This document shows positions 1 to 10,854 of a DNA stretch of 64,000 nt, in pieces. Both the position numbers and the translations under genes were made by a program. The notes under the pieces were generated by a model. That model saw nothing but the letters and a program-made list of their open reading frames with translations, had not been told where the DNA came from and did no database searches. Numbering within the stretch: position 1 is the first letter of the stretch; every line of letters begins with the position of its first letter. Source of the DNA: Anthoceros angustus (Eukaryota; Streptophyta; Anthocerotopsida; Anthocerotales; Anthocerotaceae); assembly GCA_010909165.1 (NCBI GenBank), contig VJWM01000108.1:930001-994000 (forward strand), in the 5' to 3' direction.

Positions 1-1590
1 GAAGAGCGAGAATTGGTGGCACGCCACAAGGCCACGGAGAGAAGGTTGGCGCAAGACTTCAAGCCTAACGTGTGTGCAGAGTGTGTTACCAACAAGGAAG
101 AGTGTTCAAGGTGAAATTTGAAGCTCTCAAATTGAGAGTAATTTCCTTCCTTGGAGGGAAGGACGCCACCATGCCTCGAGTGGAAAGGCAAGGGAAGGAG
201 CCACAAAGGCTCTCTCGCGAGGAGGAAAGGAAAAGAAGGTGGAGCCGCCAGAGGGGTGAGGTGATGCCTCAATTCACTGGTCACAGCTCAACCCCAGATT
301 TGGTTGATTTTCGGCAGAGGAGGAGAACATCCAACTGGGATGGGTGTATGGCCGCCAATGGGCCTACACCAATTTGGAATTGATTGAGGAGTGTTACATC
401 AACCTCCATCAATCGGAAGCGCCTGCCGCACTAAGAGAATGCTGATCCGCCGGATTCAAGTATTCGGCAGTGTATGGAAGACCGAGGAGGAGAGCTCGAA
501 TTGCTCTCTCGAAAGGTCGAATGGAGGAAGAGGACTCTCCGACATCCCGCAGAGTTCCTCGACATGATGGATGGAGGAGTGAAAGCCCACGCCAAGAATG
601 GCTGGAAGACCGAGAGCATCAAGGAGTCAAGTGGAGGCTCTTCGCAAAGATTGTGCTGGGGTTGGTAAATTACCAACGCACTTTATTTCAAAGACCAACT
701 TCCTCCAATTTTTGTGGAAGATTTCCATGGGAGCCAAGCCGATTGGGGACTATCATGTATGAGGCCTACATCCACCATCGAGAGAAGCTCCTCAAGCCAA
801 ATTCGTGGATGAGGAAGGGCCAAGGCTCGCTACCTTAGCACCTATTTGGTGCATTTATGGGAAACCGAGGACTTCTCACAAGCAAGGAGCTTGAAGATGC
901 ATGGCATCCCTTTGAGGTCATCCACCTCCACCGAGGTTGGAAAGGCCTTTGCCTTTGCATCAGGAAGACGGTGGGAGGTCGACTCCACAAGCATGCTAGA
1001 AGCAAGAGGAGAAGATGCGAGGCAACAAGGTTGCCGGAGTGGGAATCCTTTCCCCACAGAGCAAGGAGAGAAGGTGAACCGCCGAGAAGGCCGAATGGTG
1101 GTCTATGAGAGAAGGACCACAGGAGGGGTGATGCCCCAGAGTGGGGAGTCCCCACCATCTCCTTTGTGCCTACGAGAGAGGCACCCCACGACTACCCTGT
1201 AGGGAGGCGCCACCCAAGGGGTGGGCAGCATCAGGTAGGCGCCACCACCATGGTAGGTAGGCACTACCACGGGGAGCACCACCAGTAGGCGGTGCACCCC
1301 ACGCGCCAGCACCAGCTGGAAGGGAAGGAGAAGCAGAGCGCGAGCGGCGCCGAGGCCACCATCTCCGCTACCGGGTGGGAGAGCGGATGGAGCGACAAGG
1401 AAGGGACCCGCCGATGGCCCGAAGGTGGAGAGCTGGAAATTTCAAAGAAGAAGAGAGGGGTGGAATTAGGACCCCTAGGAGAATTGCCGGGAGCTTGTGA
1501 AGCACTCACCGTGGATTTGAAGGGGCTAGGGACCTAGCAGCCTCCTTGTGGGCATGCCAAGAGGAAGTGAAATCTCAAGACATGGCCGGA
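1..1590 (+). pseudogene. Array segment 1: head part of the coiled-coil unit, frameshifted
   Basis: The window opens inside this copy, so its true start is unknown. The first 170 bases, with a charged ERELVARHKATERRLAQDF-like reading, occur only here. It then runs through the blocks that in segment 2 read DLVDFRAEEEN, LELIEECYINLHQ and LDIPQEFLDMMDGG, but with frameshifts and an in-frame stop near 380. The copy ends at the ggacctagcagcctcc block and switches at about 1,582-1,610 straight back to the head of the next copy. The middle coiled-coil blocks present in other segments are missing. No functional product is expected. Confidence 0.6.
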
Positions 1591-3335
1591 AGGAAAAGGC
1601 AAGGGAAGGAGCCGCCAGCAAGGCCTCGCGAGGAGGAAAGGAAAAGAAGGTGGAGCCGCGCCAGTGAGGGGTGAGGTGATGCCTCAATTCACTTGCTTTG
1701 CAGCTCAACCCCGAGATTTGGTTGATTTTCGGGCGGAGGAGGAGAACATCCAACTAGGATGGGTGTATGGCCGCCAATGGGCCTACACCAATTTGGAATT
1801 GATTGAGGAGTGTTACATCAACCTCCATCAATCGGAAGCGCCTGCCGCACTACCGGAGAGGAATGCGAACGATCCCGCTTGGACCCAAGTATTCGGCAGT
1901 GTATGGAAGACCGGAGGAAGAGAGCTCGAATTGCTCTCGAAAGGTCGGAGGAAGAGGACAGCCTCGACATCCCGCAGGAGTTCCTTGACATGATGGATGG
2001 AGGAGTGAAAGCCCACGCCAAGAATGGCTGGAAGACCGAGAGCATCAAGGAGTCAAGTGGAGGCTCTTCGCAAAGATTGTGCGGTAAATTACCAACGCAC
2101 TTTATTTCAAAGACCAACTTCCTCCAATTTTTGTGGAAGATTTCCATGGGAGCCAAGCCGATTGGGGACTATCATGTATGAGGCCTACATCCACCATCGA
2201 GAAGCTCCTCAAGCCAAATTGGATGAGGAAGGGCCAAGGCCCGCTACCTTAGCACCTATTTGGTGCATTTATGGGAAACCGAGGACTTCACAAGCAAGGA
2301 GCTTGAAGATGCATGGCATCCCTTTGAGGTCATCCACCTCCAGAGGTTGGAAAGGCCTTTACCTTTGCATTGGAAGACGGTGGGAGGTCGACCTCCACAA
2401 GCATGCTAGAAGCAAGAGGAGAAGATGCGAGGCAACAAGGTTGCCGAGTGGGAATCTTTCCCCACAGTGAGCAAGCAAGGGAGAGGAGAACCGCCGAGGA
2501 AGGCCGAATGGTGGTCTATGAGAGAAGGACCAGGAGGGGTGACCGAGAGTGGGGAGTCCCCACCATCTCCTTTGTGCCTACGAGAGAGGCACCCCTGATC
2601 ACCCAGGGGAGGCGCCCACCCAAGGGGTGGGCATCATGCAGGGCGCCCCCACCATGGTAGGTAGGCACTACCACGGGGAGCCACCGCTGTAGGCGTGCAC
2701 CCCACGCCAGAAGACCAGCGGTGGAAGGGAAGGAGAACGCGAGGCGCCGCGAGCGGCGCCGAGGCCACCATCTCCCGCGCTGGGTGGGAGAGCGGATGGA
2801 GCGACAGTGAAGGGACCCGCGCCGCCGCGCGATGGCCCGAAGGCAGGAGAGCTGGAAATTTCCAGCAAGAAGACAGGAGGGGTGGAATTAGGACCCCTAG
2901 GAGAATTGCTGGGAGCTTGTGAAGCACTCAGCCGCGTGGATTTGAAGGGGGCTAGGGACCTAGCAGCCTCCTTGTGGGCATGCCAAGAGGAAGTGAAATC
3001 TCAAGACATGGCCGGAAGAAAGGCAGGGACCAAATGGCAATTGGAGCCATGGAGTCCGATGAAAAGGCAGCCAAATTGGAAAAGGTCAGGAGAAGCTCCA
3101 ACGACCTCATAGAACAGCGCACGGAGAAAGCCCTGAGGGAAGTTGTCTGTCAAGAAAGAGCCATTCGGCAACAACCCAAAAGGATTCTTGGAGGCAAAAG
3201 GCGGAAGAGCATTTTGCCCAATTAGAGCAAGAAAGGAAAAGCAAGGCCGAGGCACTAGGAAAGGAGAAGCGTGCAACGAAGTGGCCGCATGAGCAGTGAT
3301 GGCTACTCAAGCTATCAAAATCCGGGATATGGGAG
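1591..3335 (+). pseudogene. Array segment 2: longest head region plus first coiled-coil blocks
   Basis: This is the best-preserved head. Frame 1664-1993 reads RDLVDFRAEEENIQLGWVYG followed by LELIEECYINLHQ; frame 1810-2181 continues EDRRKRARIALERSEEEDS then LDIPQEFLDMMDGGVKAHAK. From 2,807 the frame gives GPLGELLGACEALS then WACQEEVKSQDMAGRKAG, and 2,974-3,225 reads SDEKAAKLEKVRRSSNDLIE and RAIRQQPKRILGG, a highly charged, probably coiled-coil protein. At about 3,328 the sequence leaves this order inside gggagaggag and jumps back to the gaatggtggtctatgag block. The product is unknown; a structural gag-like protein is one possibility. Confidence 0.6.
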
Positions 3336-4312
3336 AGGAGCAAGGCCGAGAAGGCCGAATGGTGGTCTATGAGAGAAGGACCACAGGAGGGGTGTGAGTG
3401 GGGAGTCCCCACCATCTCCTTTGTGCCTACGAGAGAGGCACCCAGACTACCTGGAGGCGCCCAAGGGGTGGGCGGACTACCGTGGTAGGCAGTCAGCCTA
3501 CCATGGTAGGTAGGCAGACTACCACGGGGAGCAGCCTCCGCAGTGGCGGGCACCCCTCGCCGCGCAGCCTCTGGCGGGGAAGGGAAGGAGAAGAACGCGA
3601 GGTGCCGCGAGCGGCGCCGAGGCCACCATCTCCGCTTGGGTGGGAGGCGGATGGAGCGCGAGTGAAGGGACCAGCGCCGCCGATGGCCCGAAGTGTGGAG
3701 AGCTGGAAATTTCCAGCAAGAAGAGAGGGGTGGAATTAGGACCCCTAGGAGAATTCTGGGGAGCTTGTGAAGCACTCGGCGTGGATTTGAAGGGGCTAGG
3801 GACCTAGCAGCCTCCTTGTGGGCATGCCAAGAGGTGAAATCTCAAGACATGGCCGGAAGAAAGGCAGGGACCAAATGGCAATTGGAGGCCATGGAGTCCG
3901 ATGAAAAGGCAGCCAAATTGGAAAAGGTCAGGAGAAGCTCCAACGACCTCATGGTACGCGGAGAAAGCCCTGAGGGAAGTTGTCGTCAAGAAAGAGCCAT
4001 TCGGCAACAACCCAAAAGGATTCTTGGAGGCAAAAGGCGGAAGAGCATTTTGCCCAATTAGAGCAAGAAAGGAAAAGCAAGGAGGCACTAGGAAAGGAGA
4101 AGCGAGCAACTCGGTGGCCGCACATGAGCAGTGATGGCTACTCAAGCTATCAAAATCCGGATATGGGAGAGGAGTTGAGAAGGACCCGGTACAATTTGGA
4201 AGAGGAGCGCGAGCGAGAAGCACAAGACCGTGAGTCGGAGCGCGAAAGATGCTTGGCAAGCGAGAGGAAGGGGCTTGCCCAAGAATTAGCGACTGGAACA
4301 AAGGAGGTCTGG
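3336..4312 (+). pseudogene. Array segment 3: coiled-coil blocks, short copy
   Basis: The segment starts in the GC-rich palindromic block (gtggtctatgagag, then gtggggagtccccac) and runs through the ELEISSKK-like and coiled-coil blocks. The frame beginning at 3,980 reads KAEEHFAQLEQERKSKEALG and then ELRRTRYNLEEEREREAQDR, a strongly heptad-like alternation of Leu with Glu/Arg typical of a coiled coil. The copy ends in the GTKEVWRR block and switches at about 4,307-4,320 to the RARIALL block of a head region through a shared gaggaggag. Small indels split it into at least three frames. Confidence 0.6.
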
Positions 4313-5715
4313 AGGAGGAGAGCTCGAATTGCTCTCCTCGAAAGGTCGAATGGAGGAAGAGGACAGCCTCGACATCCCGCAGGAGTTCCTTGACATGATG
4401 GATGGAGGAAGGCCCACGCCAAGAATGGTCGGAAGACCGAGAGCATCAAGGAGTCAAGTGGAGGCTCTTCGCAAAGATTGTGCTGTTGGTAAATTACCAA
4501 CGCACTTCTTATTTCAAAGACCAACTTCCTCCAATTTTTGTGGAAGATTTCCATGGGAGCCAAGCCGATTGGGGACTATCATGTATGAGGCCTACATCCA
4601 CCATCGAGAGAAGCTCCTCAAGCCAAATTGTGGATGAGGAAGGCCAAGGCCTGCTACTTAGCACCTATTTGGTGCATTTGGGAAACCGAGGGACTTCACA
4701 AGCAAGGAGCTTGAAGATGCATGGCATCCCTTTGAGGTCATCCACCTCCACCGAGGTTGGAAAGGCCTTTACCTTTGCATTGCGAAGACGGTGGGAGGTC
4801 GACTCCACAAGCATGCTAGAAGCAAGAGGAGAAGATGCGAGGCAACAAGGTTGCCGAGTGGGAATCTTTCCCCACAGAGCAAGGGAGAGAGCAAGAAGGC
4901 CGAGGAAGGCCGAATGGTGGTCTATGAGAGAAGGACCAGAGGGGTGATGCCCGAGTGGGGAGTCCCCACCATCTCCTTTGTGCCTACGAGAGAGGCACCT
5001 GACTACCCTGAGGGAGGCGCCCACCCAAGGGGTGGGCAGCCATCAGAGGCCACCCCACCATGGTAGGTAGGCACTACCAGGGGAGTACCGCTAGGGTGCA
5101 CCCCACGCCAAAACAGCCTCTGGCGGGGAAGGGAAGGAGAAGCAACGCGAGGTGCCGCGAGCGGCGCCGAGGCCACCATCTCCGCGCTGGGGAGAGCGGA
5201 TGGAGCGACGGAAGGGACCACACCGCTGATGGCCCGGGTGGAGAGCTGGAAATTTCCAGCAAGAAGAAGAGGTGGAATTAGGACCCCTAGGAGAATTGCT
5301 GAGCTTGTGAAGCACTCACCGTGGATTTGAAGGGGCTAGGGACCCAGCAGCCTCCTTGTGGGCATGCCAAGAGGAAGTGAAATCTCAAGACATGGCCGGA
5401 AGAAAGGCAGGGACCAAATGGCAATTGGAGCCATGGAGTCCGATGAAAAGGCAGCCAAATTGGAAAAGGTCAGGAGAAGCTCCAACGACCTCATAGAACA
5501 GCGCACGGAGAAAGCCCTGAGGGAAGTTGTCTGTCAAGAAAGAGCCATTCGGCAACAACCCAAAAGGATTCTTGGAGGCAAAAGGCGGAAGAGCATTTTG
5601 CCCAATTAGAGCAAGAAGGAAAAGCAAGGCCGAGGCACTAGGAAAGGAGAAGCGTCCAAAGAAGTGGCCGCATGAGCAGTGATGGCTACTCAAGCTATCA
5701 AAATCCGGGATAAGG
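4313..5715 (+). pseudogene. Array segment 4: head plus coiled-coil blocks
   Basis: The segment begins at the agctcgaattgctctc block and runs head-to-coil. Frame 4329-4637 carries MEEEDSLDIPQEFLDMMDGG; frame 4402-4947 is the longest open frame here and reads PPIFVEDFHGSQADWG and RRWEVDSTSMLEARGEDARQ. The coiled-coil part (5,358-5,609) is the same as in segment 2, down to the peptide VRRSSNDLIEQRTEKALREV, so the two are close copies. At about 5,710 it repeats the segment-2 rearrangement, jumping from gggagaggag to the gtggtctatgagag block. Neither a complete frame nor a start codon can be defended. Confidence 0.6.
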
Positions 5716-7869
5716 GAGAGGAGCAAGAACCGCCGAGGAAGGCAATGGTGGTCTATGAGAGAAGGACCAGGAGGGGTGATGCCCGAGTGGGGAGTCCCCA
5801 CCATCTCCTTTGTGCCTACGAGAGAGGCACCCCGGCTGACCCGAGGGGAGGCGCCCACCCAAGGGTCAGGTAGCCACCACCACCATGGTAGGTAGGCACT
5901 ACCAGGGGAGCCACCGCAGGGGTCACCCCACGCCAGCTACCAGGTGGAAGGAAGGAGAAGAACGCGAGGTGCCGCGAGCGGCGCCGAGGCCACCATCTCC
6001 GCTACCGGGTGGGAGAGCGGATGGAGCGAGGTGAAGGGACCAAGGCCGATGGCCCGGGTGGAGAGCTGGAAATTTCAAAGAAGAAGAGAGGGGTGGAATT
6101 AGGACCCCTAGGAGAATTGCCGAGCTTGTGAAGCACTCAGTGGTGGATTTGAAGGGGCTAGGGACCTAGCAGCCTCCTTGTGGGCATGCCAAGAGGAAGT
6201 GAAATCTCAAGACATGGCCGGAAGAAAGGCAGGGACCAAATGGCAATTGGAGCCATGGAGTCCGATGAAAAGGCAGCCAAATTGGAAAAGGTGGAGAAGC
6301 TCCACGACCTCATAGAACAGCGCGCTGAGAAGGTCGAGGGAAGTTGTCACAAGTCAAGAAAGAGCCATTCGGCAACAACCCAAAAGGATTCTTGGAGGCA
6401 AAAGGCGGAAGAGCATTTTGCCCAATTAGAGCAAGAAGGAAAAGCAAGGCCGAGGCACTAGGAAAGGAGAAGCACCAAAGAAGTACGCATGAGCAGTGTG
6501 ATGGCTACTCAAGCTATCAAAATCCGGATATGGGAGAGGAGTTGAGAAGGACCCGACAATTTGGAAGAGGAGCGCGAGCGAGAAGCACAAGACTGTGAGT
6601 CGGAGCGCGAAAGATGCTTGGCAAGCGAGAGGAAGGGGCTTGCCCAAGAATTAGCGACTGGAACAAAGGAGGTCTGGAGGAGGAGCCACAAGAAGGTGGT
6701 GCATGAATGCCGGTAGTGAGGAAGCGCGATTTTGGGCATTATGCCCTTCGTGCAAAATTGGCCAGCCAAATAAAGGAAGTGAGGGAGGAGAATGTAACCT
6801 CCATGAAGGTGGGAGAATTGACCACCTCAAGAGATGCCTACAAGGTAGGTGCGAGGATGGAGAGTGGCCCACGAGATTGATGATCTCCAAATGCAGATCA
6901 CAACTTGGGGCTCACCTCCACAACAGATCTTGAAGGCCAACAACGAAGTCTTACTTGGCCAAGGAGGACATTGGGTCCTCATGATGATGACAGGAGCCGC
7001 AACAAGTGCAAGAGGCCTCCGATTTTGATGAGGCCATCGAAATGGACTCCGAGGAACTGAGGAGTCGAGGTGAAGGAGCCACCGCGACACCGTGATCGGG
7101 AGACGGCGCGAGAGCAAGGAGGGGCCCCCAGGGGTCACCCTACCAGACCACCACCACGTAGTCCGCTGACACCGCGGGGACAACCACCACGCCGGTAGTC
7201 CGCTGATCACCGAGGCAGCCCGCGGCACGTTGTTGGGAGTTGGGACGCGGCCCAATCAAGATGGAAAAGGCCGGGCAGAAGATACCACCTAAGGAGCCTG
7301 GGTGGTGGGAGAGACAACCCCACCGGAGGAAACTAAGGACGGGTCCGACCCGCCGAGGAAGGAAGGGTGAGGAATCTTATCCCACGTAAGGGAGGAACCG
7401 GACCCGAGGAGGAGTCCAACGCAAAAGGGCCCGAGAGATTAGGCAAAATCCGCATGGTGGGCGATGGGGATGAAGGGTGCTCTATGATAGGTATGGACAA
7501 CCAAAAGGCAAGAGCAATGAAGATCCCGACCCAAGAAACCCTCACCGAGCGGAGAAGAAGGAAGGAGTTAGGGGCCGACTACCACGATGGTAGGTCACCA
7601 CCTTTAGTCCGACCACCGTAGGGTGCGAAAATGATCGCGACGAGGCGAGAGATGGAGGAAGGGCGCAGGTGCGCGCGGGAAGCGCGATTGCGGAGGGCCA
7701 GGAATCGCCGCCCATGGAGATGGAGGAAGGGCAAGATTGTACTTGCCCCACACATTAGGAAGCGACAAAGGCCGGGAAGGGGCAAGAGCAAAAGGAGGGC
7801 GAGGGAGCCAATCCACCACGGACACGTCACCACCCCAAATGGTGAAGACTAGATATGGTCAAGGGACCA
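5716..7869 (+). pseudogene. Array segment 5: coiled-coil blocks plus full tail region
   Basis: This is the first segment that keeps the tail of the unit. After the coiled-coil part (6,180-6,650) it reads, over several frames, through KEVREENVTSM-like and DFDEAIEMDSEELRSRGEG-like sequence to about 7,090. A GC-rich stretch follows to 7,869 without a long defensible frame. The last 858 bases (7,012-7,869) are repeated almost base for base at 8,836-9,694. At 7,861-7,869 the sequence leaves the tail within aagggacca and re-enters the gagctggaaatttcc block, creating segment 6. Confidence 0.6.
7012..7869. repeat. Direct repeat copy 1 of the array tail (about 858 bp)
   Basis: From gaggcctccgattttgatg to aagggacca this copy matches 8,836-9,694 with only a handful of single-base or few-base differences (for example around 7,560 and 7,650-7,665). 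It is the most similar pair in the first array, so it is the most recent duplication; the offset is about 1,825 bp. Confidence 0.85.
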
Positions 7870-9694
7870 GCGCGTGGAAAGCGAGCTGGAAATTTCCAGC
7901 AAGAAGACAGGAGGGTGGAATTAGGACCCCTAGGAGAATTCTGGGAGCTTGTGAAGCACTCACCGTGGATTTGAAGGGGCTAGGGACCTAGCAGCCTCCT
8001 TGTGGGCATGCCAAGAGGAAGTGAAATCTCAAGACATGGCGGAAGAAAGGCAGGACTAAGTGGCAATTGGAAGCCATGGAGTCGATGAAAAGGCAGCCAA
8101 ATTGGAAAAGGTCAGGAGAAGCTCGTAGCGACCTCATAGAACAAGCGACGGAGAAAGCGGAGGGAAGTTGTCAAGTCAAGAAAGAGCCATTCGGGCAACA
8201 ACCCAAAAGGATTCTTGGAGGCAAAAGGCGGAAGAGCATTTTGCCCAACTGGAGCAAGAAGGAAAAGCAAGGCTGAGGCACTAGGAAAGGAGAAGCAGGC
8301 AACTCAGCAAGTGGCCGCACATGAGCAGGTGATGGCTACTCAAGCTATCAAAATCCGGGATATGGGAGAGGAGTTGAGAAGGACCCGGTACAATTTGGAA
8401 GAGGAGCGCGCGGAGCGAGAAGCACAAGACCAGGGCGGAGGCCGAGGAATTGGCAAGCGGAGAAAGAGGGGCTTGCCATTAGAACTGGAACAAAGGAGGT
8501 CTCGAGGAGGCGCCACAAGAAGGTGGTGCATAGAATCGGTAGTGAGGAAGCGGCGATTTTGGGCGACTATGCCCTTCGTGCAAAATTGGCCAGCCATAAA
8601 GGAAGTGAGGGAGGAGAATGTAACCTCCATGTGAAGGTGGGAGAATTGCAAGAGATGCCTACAAGGTAGGTGCGAGGATGGAGTGGCCCACGGAGATTGA
8701 TGATCTCCAAATGCAATATCACAACTTGGGGCTCACCTCCAGATCTTGAAGGCCAACAACGAAGTCTTACGGTTGGCCAAAGGAGGACATTGGGTCCTCA
8801 TGATGATGATGAAGGAGCCGCAACAAGTGCAGCCAGAGGCCTCCGATTTTGATGAGGCCATCGAAATGGACTCCGAGGAACTGAGGAGTCGAGGTGAAGG
8901 AGCCACCGCGACACCGTGATCGGGAGACGGCGCGAGAGCAAGGAGGGGCCCCCAGGGGTCACCCTACCAGACCACCACCACGTAGTCCGCTGACACCGCG
9001 GGGACAACCACCACGCCGGTAGTCCGCTGATCACCGAGGCAGCCCGCGGCACGTTGTTGGGAGTTGGGACGCGGCCCAATCAAGATGGAAAGGCCGGGCA
9101 GAAGATACCACCTAAGGAGCCTGGGTGGTGGGAGAGACAACCCCACCGGAGGAAACTAAGGACGGGTCCGACCCGCCGAGGAAGGAAGGGTGAGGAATCT
9201 TATCCCACGTAAGGGAGGAACCGGACCCGAGGAGGAGTCCAACGCAAAAGGGCCCGAGAGATTAGGCAAAATCCGCATGGTGGGCGATGGGGATGAAGGG
9301 TGCTCTATGATAGGTATGGACAACCAAAAGGCAAGAGCAATGAAGATCCCGACCCAAGAAACCCTCACCGAGCGGAGAAAGAAGGAAGGAGTTAGGGGCC
9401 GACTACCACGATGGTAGGTCACCACCTTTAGTCCGACCACCGTAGGGTGCGAAAATGATCGCGACGAGGCGAGAGATGGAGGAAGGCGCCTAGGTGCGCG
9501 CGGGAAGCGCGATTGCGGAGGGCCAGGAATCGCCGCCCATGGAGATGGAGGAAGGGCAAGATTGTACTTGCCCCACACATTAGGAAGCGACAAAGGCCGG
9601 GAAGGGGCAAGAGCAAAAGGAGGGCGAGGGAGCCAATCCACCACGGACACGTCACCACCCCAAATGGTGAAGACTAGATATGGTCAAGGGACCA
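7870..9694 (+). pseudogene. Array segment 6: coiled-coil blocks plus tail, last copy
   Basis: This copy starts directly in the gagctggaaatttcc block and holds the cleanest tail. Frame 8215-8634 reads KSKAEALGKEKQATQQVAAH, then QAIKIRDMGEELRRTRYNL and EERAEREAQD, a clear charged coiled coil. The DFDEAIEMDSEELRSRGEG reading recurs near 8,846-8,905 and ends with a stop soon after, so the natural protein end is probably near 8,910. Unlike segment 5, the sequence continues past aagggacca into the LTR-like region from 9,723, so this is probably the original right-hand end of the unit. Confidence 0.6.
8836..9694. repeat. Direct repeat copy 2 of the array tail (about 859 bp)
   Basis: Partner of 7,012-7,869. 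The sequences diverge abruptly after aagggacca: this copy continues into ataaatgctaggtag and the LTR-like region, while copy 1 continues into another coiled-coil block. Confidence 0.85.
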
Positions 9695-9722
9695 TAAATG
9701 CTAGGTAGAAGAATAGGAAGGA

Positions 9723-10749
9723 TGTGATGTAATCGACATCCTTCGAGGATAGACTTAGGTGAAGTTGCTAGAATAGAATTTACCAAGGACATAATAGACT
9801 TAGGTGCCGACATTAAATGTCAAGGTAGGAAATAATAGAATTGGAAAAGGTGACCGCAGAGGGTCACCCAAGGGAGGTTGTATGTGGAAGGCCTCCTATA
9901 AGAGGAGGAGGATTTCACAAAGTAAAGTATCATGTCTTGCGCCCACGCCACCTCGAGTCCTTTGCCATTACAGAGGAATTTCGTCAGGAGCCAACACATT
10001 CTGTAGAGAGGAAGTCGCGGTGGTCGGAGTGCTTGGTGGAGGACTTGCTCGCAAGTGCCTAAACGAGTTGCTCCCTTGTGAATGGTTGCCGTGAAATTGC
10101 TTTGCTTTGGGTGTGTGGCAAATGCCTGAGAACTCTCGGCTTGAGGGTAGACTACAGGAAAGACTGGAGGTTCTCGCCGTGTCAAACTCATAGCAACCGC
10201 CCAAGGAAGAACTTGCTGGTGGAGGCGACCTGTGTGCCAGCCGTAAGGGCGAGTCGAAACCAAGAAGCCCGAATCGAGGTTAGACTAGGAGGAAGAGGAT
10301 GAGGAGATGAGAAGATGAGTAGAGGATTAGAGGTGTAGGTGTTAGTGGAAGGCCACGTGCAGAGCCTAAGGGACGAATCCCAAATCAAGTAAACGAGCGC
10401 CCCGAGTGGAGAAGAGTAGTCTTAGAAGTAGGGACGAATCATGTGTGAACTGGGGTCCCCGCCCGTGGTAGGCTCTTTCACCGAGGCTGACCCGCAATTG
10501 TGTTGTGTCGCTAGGTCAAGTTTGGTCTTAGAAGTAGGGACGAAATCGCTGTGAACTGGGGTCCCCGGCGCCTGGTAGGCCTTTGTCACGAGGCTGACCC
10601 GCAATTGTTTTGTGTGTGGGTCGAGGTTGGCGATTTTCGAGCGGTGCAAGTGGTGCAGCCGTGAGAGGGAGAGTAGGGCGCCTTGCTTGTTGAGAAGGCC
10701 GAGAGTGTGCAGTAGCGATTGGTGACCACAAGGCCTCGAACTTTCACAC
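9723..10749 (+). mobile_element. Candidate single LTR of an element whose body may be the first array
   Basis: A purine-rich tract, agaagaataggaagga (9,707-9,722), lies immediately before tgtgatgtaatcgac, as a polypurine tract lies before a 3' LTR starting with TG. A TATA-like ctataagagg sits at about 9,896-9,905, followed by a long non-coding leader-like stretch. A plausible end is ttcacaca at about 10,742-10,749, matching the TGTGA start as an inverted terminus. No second copy exists in the window, so neither the ends nor the identity can be proven; this is inference from layout. Confidence 0.3.
10419..10632. repeat. Two direct copies of a 106-bp repeat
   Basis: The sequence gtcttagaagtagggacga followed by gtgaactggggtcccc and gaggctgacccgcaattg appears at 10,419 and 10,525. 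Differences are small indels next to CG-rich positions. It lies inside the candidate LTR. Confidence 0.85.
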
Positions 10750-10854
10750 AAGTCTCATGGGACGAAACCCAACGACGGGCGACAATGGGATAAGTGTACG
10801 CTTATAGTGGGAGGACCCGGGAGTGCCCCGATTCTCCCTACCACACCGCAGACC

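Larger units (their letters stand above)
1..9694 (+). repeat. GC-rich mosaic tandem array of a broken coiled-coil-encoding unit
   Basis: The whole stretch is built from about seventeen ordered blocks that recur as near-identical copies. Landmarks: the block starting gtgatgcctcaattcac at 260 and 1676; gacatgatggatggagg at about 562, 1987 and 4391; gaatggtggtctatgagag at about 1093, 2506, 3357 and 4913; gagctggaaatttc at about 1430, 2849, 3700, 5243, 6062 and 7885; aagagcattttgcccaa at about 3208, 4044, 5591, 6409 and 8235. Six segments (1-1590, 1591-3335, 3336-4312, 4313-5715, 5716-7869, 7870-9694) carry different subsets in the same internal order. Small indels break every reading frame. The blocks look protein-derived (plus strand), possibly from a retrotransposon gag-like or plant coiled-coil gene; I do not recognise the family. 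Confidence 0.8.

Noticed and set aside
835-1158. Minus-strand frames across the first array (also 3,107-3,775, 6,827-7,255 and 9,156-9,650)
   Set aside because: GC-rich antisense of the coiled-coil blocks, rich in Pro/Ser/Arg, without family motifs.
9820-10263. 147-codon minus-strand frame in the candidate LTR
   Set aside because: No recognisable protein features and it runs against the likely LTR promoter; treated as chance.
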